Below, in pieces: positions 1-7,860 of a DNA stretch of 64,000 nucleotides. The notes below the pieces were generated by a model that did not search any database, was not told the origin of the DNA, and saw only the letters and a list, made by a program, of their open reading frames with translations. How positions within the stretch are numbered: position 1 is the stretch's first letter; every line of letters begins with the position of its first letter. The position numbers and the translations under genes were made by a program. The DNA is taken from contig JAMFSK010000100.1 of assembly GCA_026225235.1 (NCBI GenBank), forward strand, positions 1 to 64,000. The letters are read 5' to 3'. This stretch comes from Burkholderiales bacterium. Lineage in GTDB: Bacteria > Pseudomonadota > Gammaproteobacteria > Burkholderiales > Burkholderiaceae.

Positions 1-106
1 GCTTACTGTCCGGTGGCGGTACTTTGCGAGCCGTGCTCATTGCTCATCTCTTAATCAGGTTGCGTAACCGGATTTTATCGGCGAGGGGGCTTTCGCGACA
101 CCCTCT

Positions 107-512
107 TCAGGCCGGGGAGGATGTCAACTCGATATTCTGTTGCCCCAGTTGGACCTTCCGCCGGCGTGCGTCGGTGTGAATCACCACGCGAGCCGGCACG
201 GCATCGGTCAACCTCAGGTCATTTGCTGCCGTCATGCCGTCGACCAGCATACGTAACCGTTCCCGACGTGCAATCGCGTCGACCACCGCACGATAGTCCG
301 GGGTTGTGGGGCGCTTCGTCAACGGGTTCAGCACGGGCTTGTCGTACAAGCCGCGATCGATCCGGCGCAGCCCCGCCCGCGAGCGCCATACGCTGAAGCG
401 TCTTGTCAATCGCGTCGCGATTGCCAAATTGCGCAAAATCGGCCGGAACCCAGACGCTGCCGGGTTCCCCCGCCTCGATCAGCGCGGAAATGCGGGACTT
501 GATATCAGACAT
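107..512 (-). pseudogene. DUF6088 / AbiEi-like antitoxin remnant, frameshifted
   Basis: Reading leftward from the ATG at 512, one frame gives an N-terminal winged-helix start (MSDIKSRISALIEAGEPG, then a segment ending RMALAGG). The frame then shifts near 375-385 at a G-run, and the next frame continues LRRIDRGLYDKP through LVDGMTAANDLRLTDAVPARVVIHTDA to a stop at 107. Joined, this resembles DUF6088 proteins, the antitoxin-like relatives of AbiEi in type IV toxin-antitoxin loci, which bind their own promoter. Family members usually continue past the point where this one stops, so it is both frameshifted and C-terminally shortened. No AbiEii-type nucleotidyltransferase toxin is visible, but it would lie off the left edge. 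The start codon sits exactly where the decayed pgm copy begins. Assignment is by recalled motifs. Confidence 0.6.
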
Positions 513-661
513 GAGTCTTCCTTGTCCGATATTTCCCGGCACGCGGGTCTGACCTCCGCCGAGCAGTCCGATCCGTCGAACCGACCTAGCGCGGTGCTTT
601 CGGCCACGTCGGGCCATCGAGGCCCCTTGTTCGAGCGGACCTTCAACGAGGCGTATGTCAT
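505..661 (+). pseudogene. decayed duplicate of the 5' part of pgm
   Basis: Bases from about 567 to 661 closely match bases 5920-6020 inside pgm, in the same orientation. Both encode DPSN, then a TSGHRG core, then FERTFNEA. Weaker resemblance reaches back to about 505 (a SDI segment against VDI of Pgm). There is a one-base insertion before the ACGTCGGGCCATCG core relative to pgm, and no long reading frame continues the Pgm sequence, so this is a fragment. It forms an imperfect direct repeat with real pgm about 5.3 kb away, bracketing the lipoprotein, IS30 and Fic genes. The rest of the interval up to 976 shows no recognisable gene. Confidence 0.75.
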
Positions 662-976
662 CTCCCCCGGTTCACTTGACGTTGAATGGTCCCGCCCGCG
701 TGACGGATGCATTTCAGCAGCGACGGTCTCTGACCGACCCAACTCGGCCGTTCAAAGCTGTTTCAGGCCAACGTCAGCTTACTGGGTTCTTCGGACGTTG
801 CGTCTTCGCATGGAGACTCCTCGGCTGCTATCTTCCAGCCGGAACACTAAAGACGTGCTCGTGATTGCCGATAGACATATAGCAGCAATAGAACGGCACT
901 GTGCCATTACGAAAACACCGCTTACTCAATCATCTACGTCCATTGTCAAGCACATTACTGATCACACGAACTACCA

Positions 977-2632
977 ATGAAATTCCCGATTCTATGTGTG
1001 CTTTTGGCTACACTTTGCGGCGGATGCGCAAACATCAGTCAACCTACGCAAAACAATGATGCTCTTGCGACACATCCGGATCCCGGTGTAGTCACCGCCA
1101 CGTCACTGCTGGAAGCCGCTGCAAATACTGCGACGATCACGCCCTCGAGCCACGCGATTCACGACCAGCGGTTGATAACGTTGGGCATTGAGCCGGGGTC
1201 CCACAAGGCGGCAGTTCTTGACGCGTGGACCGAAAAAATCGAAACCGATCCGGTTATCACTGCCAATGTGCAGGGTGGGCCCCAAGTAATGGGGCAGATG
1301 CTACTCGACCCAGCCGCTCGCGACACGCTAGTTAAGAACGGATGGGCCCACCTAAGCCCGGAAGAGCGGCTTGCCTTCTTCAAGCTGCTTACGCAGCTTG
1401 TTGACAAGATGATGCCTTCGGATTGCTATGGCTTGGGCGACTCGCGCGCTGTTATGACAAAGGCGGCCTCCATCAAGACTATGTCGGATGCAGAGATAGA
1501 TGCGTACTTCGAATTGATGTATGACATGCTGCGTGTGTCAGCGCTGAACACCCCAATTACGATGCCTACCCCCGTGCAACATGCCGCGGCGGTGGCAAAG
1601 TTCGGGCTGGCGGTGGAGGCCGAACTAAAGGGCAATAAAGCAGATCTCGACAGGTTAGTAGCGTTTGCTGTCAACGGGGCTAAAACGTCGCGGACAAACG
1701 CTTGTTGGGGAACGGGTGTATCACTGCATGCCGTCATTTCAATGAATGACCCGGATCGGGACGTCATGCTTGTTTCCTTCATGCAAGCTGTAAAGCAGAC
1801 ACCAAGTTCTGCCAAAGCGGCGGCGTCTCTATACGCGCAGGAGAATTTCCTGTTCGATCAGCATCAGCACTATCTCGCCGAGCAACAGATGCAGGCCGAT
1901 TCCGCAAAATCGGACCAGGAGAAAGCATCGTTTCTGGCGGGGCAGGCCTCGGCGCTCAATTCGCTAAATCGGAATGACGAAGCTCTGAATTTGATTAAAC
2001 AGGCGTTGCAACTCTCCAAACCTGATCGAAATTTTCATATCGTCGCCATTGAGGCCAATATTCTTTTCAGCATGGACAAGCCTCAGGCAGCGCTAGACGT
2101 GTTGCTCCCTCAACTGGCTCACGCTCGTCTGGCAGAGCAAAAAAATCCGGGAATACTTTCCGTCTATGGAGAGCATTTCATTACAGCGACTTTCTCGTAT
2201 ATCCGGTTGGAGCAATGGCAAAACGCAATCGATACGTTAGTTGACGCCCAGTCCCCCTTGGAGGGGCCGAGTTTTTACGCTTATCGTGGCCTGCTCTATC
2301 GGTACATCGTGAAGCGGGCCAACGATCCGACACTTGACAATGCGACGCTTGAAAAGAATGCCGAATACTACATGCAGCACGACCCAGGGCACTACGGTAT
2401 GCTCCTGAAGCTTTGGGCAGGGGATGATGTTCATCTGGACATCGATCAAATGATTAAAGCAATTTCAAATGCCGACAACCAAGAGGCCGCAAGCGAAGTA
2501 CTGTTTTACAGCGCAGCATTTGACAAATTTGTCAAAAATGACTCTAACGGAGCGCGTGCAAAATTAGAAAAACTCAACAAACTTGCTCCATATGGAAGCG
2601 CCGAATGGATTTACGGCAAATGGGTTTTGTAG
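977..2632 (+). CDS. uncharacterised lipoprotein with TPR-like C-terminal half
   Basis: A 551-residue protein with a hydrophobic N-terminal signal ending in TLCGGC, a plausible though imperfect lipobox with Cys17 as the lipidated residue. This predicts export and anchoring in a membrane, probably the outer one. Residues about 130-260 include a helical region with two Cys (MMPSDCYG and TNACWGTG) that could form a disulfide. From about residue 300 the chain is a run of helix pairs (FLAGQASALNSLNRNDEALN, then IDTLVDAQSP) like tetratricopeptide repeats, suggesting a scaffold role. It stands alone, with no partner genes. Codon use is richer in A/T than in the cobalamin genes, consistent with horizontal acquisition. 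I do not recognise the family; function unknown. Confidence 0.75.
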   Translation: MKFPILCVLLATLCGGCANISQPTQNNDALATHPDPGVVTATSLLEAAANTATITPSSHAIHDQRLITLGIEPGSHKAAVLDAWTEKIETDPVITANVQGGPQVMGQMLLDPAARDTLVKNGWAHLSPEERLAFFKLLTQLVDKMMPSDCYGLGDSRAVMTKAASIKTMSDAEIDAYFELMYDMLRVSALNTPITMPTPVQHAAAVAKFGLAVEAELKGNKADLDRLVAFAVNGAKTSRTNACWGTGVSLHAVISMNDPDRDVMLVSFMQAVKQTPSSAKAAASLYAQENFLFDQHQHYLAEQQMQADSAKSDQEKASFLAGQASALNSLNRNDEALNLIKQALQLSKPDRNFHIVAIEANILFSMDKPQAALDVLLPQLAHARLAEQKNPGILSVYGEHFITATFSYIRLEQWQNAIDTLVDAQSPLEGPSFYAYRGLLYRYIVKRANDPTLDNATLEKNAEYYMQHDPGHYGMLLKLWAGDDVHLDIDQMIKAISNADNQEAASEVLFYSAAFDKFVKNDSNGARAKLEKLNKLAPYGSAEWIYGKWVL

Positions 2633-2780
2633 AAAATTGATGATTCTAGAGTATTGGCAAGAGAAGTGACATAAGTAATTTGACCTGTGAGAACGATCAA
2701 CCCATATAAGCCGGCTGCCCTACGTGTATAAACGTCAAACGTATTGGTTATAACTTGCGTTCTAATGGCCGTTACCTGGG

Positions 2781-2807
2781 GGCGGATTCAATCGGTCGAT
2801 GCAACAC
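2781..2807 (+). repeat. IS30 left terminal inverted repeat
   Basis: Begins GGCGGATTCAATCGGTCGAT and ends CAACAC. It matches the reverse complement of 3981-4007 at 25 of 27 bases, which places the left end of the element upstream of the transposase ATG at 2842. Confidence 0.85.
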
Positions 2808-2841
2808 ACTACTGACTGCGCAAGCAGTAGGAGTGTTGCAA

Positions 2842-4000
2842 ATGAAACAACGGCCACGGATATCCTATTCAGCAAGCCAGAAGGCACTGATGTGGGAGCG
2901 CTGGAAACAAGGCTGGACGCTACACGAGATTGGCAAGCTCTTTGACCGGGGAACACGTCTGTCCAAAGATTCTTTGCCGAGACTGGCGGATTTCGGCCGG
3001 CTGGGCGGCGTCGTGCAACGACGGCATTGACCTTGGCAGAACGCGAGGAGATCTCGCGAGCAATGGTGGCGGGCGAATCGATTCGCTCAACTGCGGCTCG
3101 ACTCGGTCGAGCGCCATCGACCATCAGTCGAGAGATCAAACGCAACGGCAACCGCAACGGTACTGTGCGAGCCAGGCCGACCAAGCCGCGTGGCAACGAG
3201 CGCACCGCCCAAAGCGCTGCAAGCTGATCGAGAACCGAGTATTGCCACGCATTGTGGCTGATAAGCTGCGCTCGTGGTGGTCGCCGGAGCAGATCGCGGG
3301 ATGGCTCAAGCAAACCTATCCATCGGACGAGAGCCATCATGTGTCACACGAGACCATCTACCGTAGTCTTTTCATTCAAGCACGTGGCGCCTTGAAGAAG
3401 GAGTTATTGGCACATCTGAGACGCACTCGCGGTATGCGTCGTTCTCGGAGCTACACGCAGAAGACGGCGACTCATGGCCAGATCGTTGACGCAGTATCTA
3501 TCCGTGAGCGACCCGCCAGCGTCGACGACAGAGCGGTACCTGGTCACTGGGAAGGCGACCTTGTCTTTGGCAGTTGCAACAGCCAGATCGCGACGTTGGT
3601 CGAGCGCCAAACACGGTACGTGATGTTGGTAAAACTCGATGGCAAGGAGTCGCAGACCGTCGTCAATGCGCTGATCAAGCATGCTCGCAAGCTTCCACAG
3701 GAGCTCTATAAGTCGCTGACTTGGGACCGAGGCACTGAGATGCATGCCCACAAGCAGTTCACCATTGCGACCGACATTCAGATCTATTTCTGCGGTCCAC
3801 AGAGCCCTTGGCAACGCGGAAGCAACGAGAACACGAATGGGTTGCTTAGGCAGTACCTGCCGAAGGGCACGAAAATTTCGGGTATCTCACAGCTGCAGCT
3901 CAACGCGATCGCCAGACAATTGAACGAGAGACCGCGAAAGACACTCGGTTTCCACACCCCCGCTGAGATGTTCAATCAATGTGTTGCATTGACCGGTTGA
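2842..4000 (+). pseudogene. IS30-family transposase, two frameshifts
   Basis: The coding sequence is spread over all three forward frames. It starts at ATG 2842 (MKQRPRISYSASQKAL, a helix-turn-helix region) and loses frame near 2949-2957 after LFDRG. It resumes in the next frame, which carries TLAEREEISRAMVAGESIR and an HTH with STISREIKRNG. It shifts again near 3155-3161 and continues from RYCASQADQAAW to the stop at 4000. The last segment carries the DDE catalytic core: GHWEGDLVFG with the first Asp, then SLTWDRGTEM, then SPWQRGSNENTNGLLRQY with the Glu. Each shift is repaired conceptually by one or two bases. Both lie in the N-terminal DNA-binding half while the catalytic half is intact in frame. 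Confidence 0.88.
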
Positions 4001-4007
4001 ATCCGCC
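3981..4007 (-). repeat. IS30 right terminal inverted repeat
   Basis: Reads GTGTTGCATTGACCGGTTGA then ATCCGCC on the + strand and overlaps the last codons and stop of the transposase, a common IS30 arrangement. It pairs with the left repeat with two mismatches. Confidence 0.85.
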
Positions 4008-4317
4008 GGGCGGAAGCCGCCATTGGACTGGCCTGAGAAGAATATCGACGGCTGTCCCTTTATGGGTGAACCCGGAAGTTCGATAGCGGACGGAGGTCGA
4101 CCCATTGAAGGCATTCACTGCCCGTGTGGCGGACATTCAGGCGTCGATCTTGCATCCGCCGAACTATCGCTTCGCGTCAGCGTTCTCGAACTGCACCACA
4201 TGCAGCGCAAAAGTTAGCACTGGAAGTGCGAAGTGGCTGACCGCATTAGCCGATGCAGAAGCTGTACGTGCGGATGCATCGATAGGGGCAAGCAACGATC
4301 AAGGTTCTCAACGACGG
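4008..4317. other. gene-free gap between IS30 and fic
   Basis: About 310 bases with no ORF I can recognise. An open frame from about 4105 on the + strand runs antisense into fic and shows no family motif. This is probably remnant sequence of the accessory block. Confidence 0.5.
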
Positions 4318-5469
4318 CTATTCCTGCCCGTGCGACCAACCAGAAACATTGATGTAGTAGCGAACCGCCTTGCCCACGCCGCGGCTCCATAGTTGTCCAC
4401 CCGCGACCATCTCCGACAGGTCACGCGTTGCCGTGGCTTTTGAAACCCCTGTCATTTTCATGTATTTTTCGGCGTTCAAGCCGCCCAAGAAGCCACCGTT
4501 ACCGTCGTCGAGAAGTCGCTGCAACACTTTGCGCTGCCGCTCGTGAAGCCCGTCAGTCGCATTTCGTTCCCAGAAACGTTTCTTCTCGATAGCGAGGTCG
4601 ATGACTTTGCTCGCGGTGTCGAAGGCGGCCGTACATTGGCGTGCAAACCATTGCACCCAAGACGTGACATCCACATCGCCGCGTTGCGCTTGGTTGAGAA
4701 CTTCGTAGTACTCGGACCGCGAAGTCAACAACTGCCGCGAAAGGCTGTAAAAGCGCACCGGTGCTCGAAAATGCTGAGTCATCGCCATGTCGGCAATGGC
4801 TCTGCCTATGCGGCCATTACCGTCCTCGAATGGGTGAATGCTCTCGAACCAAAGGTGCGCGATAGCGGTACGCGCCAGACCGTCGATCGCCTTTCCGTTC
4901 AGAGGGGATGTCTCGGAGAACCATGCAAGGAAGCGCGCCATTTGTGCGGCCACCTCCTTGGATGGCGGCGCTTCGTAATGCACAACCTCACGACCCGGCA
5001 TGCCGCTCACAATCTGCATCGGATCGTCATGGTCACGGTATCGGCCAACAGCTATTCGGTTAATGCCTGATGTACCCCCAGGGAACAAGGCAGATTGCCA
5101 GCGGCATAGGCGATCCTCGTTGAGGGGCTCGTCACATTCCGTTGTAGCATCGCTCATGACCTGCACCAGACCATCCACATTGCGATCGGCGGGGCCCGTG
5201 GCCGCCAGCCCGAGTCGTCGCATTACGGAGGAACGGACAACATCGAGCGACAACCGCTCTCCTTCTATGGCAGCGGTCGCCAACACGTCATCGGAAAGCG
5301 CGTCTAATGCCACTTCGCTGGTGCTTCCCAAACTGATGGCCTTGGCCTTGCCTTCGATCACGCCGTGCATCCGATAGGCCATAGCCAGATCGGTTGCGGC
5401 CGTCCGCGCGTCGTAGACGAGGTTGGGCCAGGCAGCGGCGCGCCAAATCCATGTGGAATTTTTGCTCAT
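4318..5469 (-). CDS. class II Fic protein (AMP-transferase) with C-terminal winged helix
   Basis: A 383-residue Fic-domain protein. Fic enzymes transfer AMP (or other nucleotide moieties) from NTPs to hydroxyl side chains of target proteins. The catalytic motif HPFEDGNGRIGR lies at about residues 212-223 with the His and phosphate-binding loop intact. An inhibitory motif TAAIEGE at about residues 65-71 supplies the Glu that blocks ATP binding in the off state, defining class II, where inhibitor and toxin are in one chain. The N-terminus resembles DUF4172. The last about 70 residues (RQRKVLQRLL to SKATATRDL to GKAVRYYI) form a winged helix likely to bind DNA. I chose ATG 5469 (MSKNSTWIW) over ATG 5478 and TTG 5487 because a TATAAT box ends 7 bases upstream of it. 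The target is unknown. Confidence 0.92.
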   Translation of the reverse strand: MSKNSTWIWRAAAWPNLVYDARTAATDLAMAYRMHGVIEGKAKAISLGSTSEVALDALSDDVLATAAIEGERLSLDVVRSSVMRRLGLAATGPADRNVDGLVQVMSDATTECDEPLNEDRLCRWQSALFPGGTSGINRIAVGRYRDHDDPMQIVSGMPGREVVHYEAPPSKEVAAQMARFLAWFSETSPLNGKAIDGLARTAIAHLWFESIHPFEDGNGRIGRAIADMAMTQHFRAPVRFYSLSRQLLTSRSEYYEVLNQAQRGDVDVTSWVQWFARQCTAAFDTASKVIDLAIEKKRFWERNATDGLHERQRKVLQRLLDDGNGGFLGGLNAEKYMKMTGVSKATATRDLSEMVAGGQLWSRGVGKAVRYYINVSGWSHGQE

Positions 5470-5476
5470 GAGCCGC

Positions 5477-5482
5477 ATTATA
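5477..5482 (-). promoter_or_regulatory. fic -10 box, apparently giving a leaderless transcript
   Basis: A perfect TATAAT on the minus strand ends 7 bases before ATG 5469, so transcription would begin at or near the start codon. No good -35 hexamer is present at 16-19 bp. The palindrome 5486-5512 covers that position, so a bound repressor would block it. Confidence 0.55.
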
Positions 5483-5551
5483 CTCAATTCGGCTCACACT
5501 ATGAGCCGAATTTGCGGACATTGCGTCTCACTCGATTTGTCCATGAGCCGC

Positions 5552-5580
5552 TTGACACTCAAAATCGGCTCAATTTATGA
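5552..5580 (+). promoter_or_regulatory. rightward promoter TTGACA-N17-TTATGA overlapping the second palindrome
   Basis: TTGACA at 5552-5557 and TTATGA at 5575-5580 are separated by 17 bases. The palindrome 5561-5589 covers the spacer and the -10. It points toward pgm, whose ATG is about 230 bases downstream, so the same repressor could influence pgm. Confidence 0.5.
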
Positions 5581-5807
5581 GCCGATTTTCGGGCGTTGCG
5601 GCTCACTCGCTTGTGCCAATGCGAATCTGTAACGCAGGTGCCCCGGAAAAATGGGGAAGCAAGCAGTCCTCGGGCAACCCGCCGCCGAAACCATGCCGGC
5701 AATCGCCCTCACACCGATGACACGCTCATTGGTGGTAGCCTAGACAACGCGCTTCAGTGCCTGCCGCCCCCGACCTATCGCCCTATAAGCCCAACAGGAG
5801 CCGCTGC

Positions 5808-7475
5808 ATGAATGCCCCGACTGATCCTCCCCGCAAGGTCGACCCGAGTGCTGGGAAGCTGATTCCCTCGTCCGGACTGGTCGACATTCCGAAGCTCATC
5901 ACGGCGTACTATTCCGAGCGTCCCGATCCGTCGAACCCGACGCAGCGCGTTGCTTTCGGCACGTCGGGCCATCGCGGCTCTTCCTTCGAACGGACCTTCA
6001 ACGAGGCGCATATCCTCGCCGTCAGCCAGGCGACCTGCGACTATCGAGTGCACCGCAAAATCGAGGGACCGTTATTCCTCGGCATCGACTCCCACGCGCT
6101 CTCCTACCCGGCCTATGTCACGGCCCTCGAAGTGCTCGCGGCAAATGGCGTCGAGACGATGATCGCGAAGGACGACGAATACACACCAACGCCGGCGATC
6201 TCGCACGCGATCCTCACGTACAACCGCGGCCGCACCTCGGGTCTCGCCGACGGCATCGTCATCACGCCCTCGCACAACCCGCCCGACAGCGGTGGCTTCA
6301 AATACAACGCGACCAATGGTGGTCCGGCGGATACGGACGTCACCAAATGGATTGAGCAACGTGCCAACGCGCTGCTTGAAGGGGACCTTAAGGACATCAA
6401 GCGGATCACCTTCGACAAGGCAATCGGCGCAGCAAGCACGCATCGCCACGACTTTATCGATGCCTATGTGGCGGATCTGGGCAATGTGCTCGACATGGAA
6501 TTGCTGCGAGATTCGAAAATCCACATGGGCGTGAACCCCCTCGGCGGCGCCGGACTTCACTACTGGCAGCCGATCGCCGATCGCTACAAGCTCGACCTCA
6601 CGATCACCAACGACGAAATCGATCCGACCTTCCGTTTCATGACGGCCGACTGGGATGGCAAGATCCGCATGGACCCGTCATCACCCTACGCGATGCGCAG
6701 CCTGGTCGAACTCAAGGACCGGTTCGACATCGCGTTCGCCTGTGATACTGATCACGACCGCCACGGCATCGTCGCGCCGAGCGCCGGGTTGATGCCGCCG
6801 AATCACTATCTGGCGGTCGCCATCTACTATCTTTTCGAACATCGCCCCGACTGGCGCAAGGATGCGGCTATCGGCAAGACGATGGTCAGCAGCAGCATGA
6901 TCGATCGGGTGGCCGCGAAGCTCGGCCGCCAGCTCTATGAAGTGCCCGTCGGCTTCAAATGGTTCGCACCGGGCCTGCTCGACGGATCGCTCGGTTTCGG
7001 CGGCGAAGAAAGTGCGGGCGCCTCTTTCCTGCGCCGCGACGGCACAGTCTGGTCGACCGACAAGGATGGCCTCACGGCAGCTCTGCTCTCGGCGGAAATC
7101 ACCGCGCGTTTGGGTCGCGACCCGGCCAAGGTCTATCAGGAGCTTGCGCAGGAATTCGGCGCACCGGCGGCAGACCGAATCGACGCACCGGCCACGCCCG
7201 CGCAAAAGAAGAAGCTTGGTGCGCTGTCCCCCGAACAGGTGCGCTCGTCCGAACTCGCAGGAGAAAAAATCGAGAGTGTGCTAACGACCGCACCGGCCAA
7301 TAACGCGCCGCTCGGCGGACTCAAGGTCATGACAGAGCATGCCTGGTTCGCTGCGCGGCCATCGGGCACGGAAGACATCTACAAGATCTACGCAGAGAGC
7401 TTTAAGGGACCGGAGCATCTGCAACGGGTCATCGCGGAGGCGCAGACGCTTGTAGATGCGGCTTTGGCGGGTTAG
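5808..7475 (+). CDS. pgm: phosphoglucomutase, alpha-D-glucose specific
   Basis: A 555-residue cytoplasmic phosphohexomutase interconverting glucose-1-phosphate and glucose-6-phosphate, linking glycolysis to glycogen and surface polysaccharide synthesis. All four family loops are intact: the catalytic phosphoserine loop TPSHNPPDSGGFKYN (Ser at about residue 155), the metal loop DTDHDRHG, the sugar loop GEESAGAS and the phosphate loop RPSGTEDIYKIYAE. The N-terminal TSGHRG segment is the one duplicated at about 610. I chose ATG 5808 over an in-frame upstream extension because AGGAG lies about 9 bases before it. It is monocistronic, followed by the cobalamin riboswitch. Length fits the bacterial Pgm family of about 545 residues. 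Confidence 0.95.
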   Translation: MNAPTDPPRKVDPSAGKLIPSSGLVDIPKLITAYYSERPDPSNPTQRVAFGTSGHRGSSFERTFNEAHILAVSQATCDYRVHRKIEGPLFLGIDSHALSYPAYVTALEVLAANGVETMIAKDDEYTPTPAISHAILTYNRGRTSGLADGIVITPSHNPPDSGGFKYNATNGGPADTDVTKWIEQRANALLEGDLKDIKRITFDKAIGAASTHRHDFIDAYVADLGNVLDMELLRDSKIHMGVNPLGGAGLHYWQPIADRYKLDLTITNDEIDPTFRFMTADWDGKIRMDPSSPYAMRSLVELKDRFDIAFACDTDHDRHGIVAPSAGLMPPNHYLAVAIYYLFEHRPDWRKDAAIGKTMVSSSMIDRVAAKLGRQLYEVPVGFKWFAPGLLDGSLGFGGEESAGASFLRRDGTVWSTDKDGLTAALLSAEITARLGRDPAKVYQELAQEFGAPAADRIDAPATPAQKKKLGALSPEQVRSSELAGEKIESVLTTAPANNAPLGGLKVMTEHAWFAARPSGTEDIYKIYAESFKGPEHLQRVIAEAQTLVDAALAG

Positions 7476-7528
7476 TCCAGGTAGCTGGATCCGCCATGGG
7501 CGGGCCTCCTGTGCTATCGTACCGGCGC

Positions 7529-7716
7529 GTTTGGTGCTCGCGCGTGTGCTCTCGCACGCGCAGTTAAACGGGAAACAGGGTGTGTCCGCGGATACCAACC
7601 TGTGCTGCCCCCGCAACGGTAAGCGATCTGGCTGATGCACTGGCCCACTTCATTCAATTGCCACTGCATGTGCGGGAAGGCGAATGAGGTCTGATCGCTA
7701 GCCCGGATACCGGCCA
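7529..7716 (+). ncRNA. cobalamin riboswitch aptamer
   Basis: The characteristic blocks occur in order: GTTAAACGGGAAACAGGGTG at 7563-7582, CTGCCCCCGCAACGGTAAGCG at 7605-7625, CCACTGCATGTGCGGGAAGGCG at 7661-7682, then the B12-box region GCTAGCCCGGATACCGGCC at 7697-7715. This matches the class that binds adenosylcobalamin or related cobalamins and lowers expression of downstream genes. Here it sits about 150 bases before cobN and the whole biosynthetic operon. Confidence 0.95.
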
Positions 7717-7734
7717 ACGCGAGTGGCGAATCCC

Positions 7735-7786
7735 GTGGGGGTGCTCAGTCTCCCCCGCGCTCGCCGACCGCCGAATCCGCGGGGGA
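7735..7786 (+). promoter_or_regulatory. mutually exclusive hairpins, expression platform of the riboswitch
   Basis: GTGGGGG (7735-7741) can pair with CCCCCGC (7752-7758). The same strand, TCCCCCGC (7751-7758), can instead pair perfectly with GCGGGGGA (7779-7786). The two helices cannot coexist. There is no long U-tract after either, so control may be Rho-dependent or translational; which one is inference. Confidence 0.5.
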
Positions 7787-7860
7787 CGGACGCCGGCGCT
7801 TACCGCCAGGACGCCGACGCGCTGCGTCGAGCATCCGGCGACTGACGCGCAGCACACCCC

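Larger units (their letters stand above)
2781..4007 (+). mobile_element. IS30-family insertion sequence, inactive
   Basis: An element of about 1.23 kb bounded by 27-bp terminal inverted repeats that agree at 25 of 27 positions, with the transposase filling the interior. Length and transposase type fit the IS30 family, whose members move by a copy-out/circle mechanism and make 2-4 bp target duplications. I could not define a duplication confidently. The transposase has two frameshifts, so the copy is dead unless complemented. Confidence 0.88.
5469..5604. promoter_or_regulatory. array of TGAGCCG/CGGCTCA operator-like repeats upstream of fic
   Basis: Two near-identical palindromes: 5486-5512 has 11-bp perfect arms (AATTCGGCTCA/TGAGCCGAATT) around CACTA, and 5561-5589 has 12-bp perfect arms (AAAATCGGCTCA/TGAGCCGATTTT) around ATTTA. 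Further TGAGCCG half-sites start at 5469 and 5543, CGGCTCA occurs at 5598, and a variant CGTCTCA occurs at 5523. In all, about eight half-sites alternate across 136 bases. The likeliest ligand is the winged helix of the adjacent Fic protein (autorepression), by inference. Confidence 0.8.

Noticed and set aside
4105..4392. Open frame between IS30 and fic
   Set aside because: It begins with a non-ATG codon, has no motif and runs antisense into fic.
7531..7560. GC-rich inverted repeat near 7531-7560 as a terminator of pgm
   Set aside because: It lies at the start of the cobalamin aptamer and is better explained as a stem of the riboswitch.
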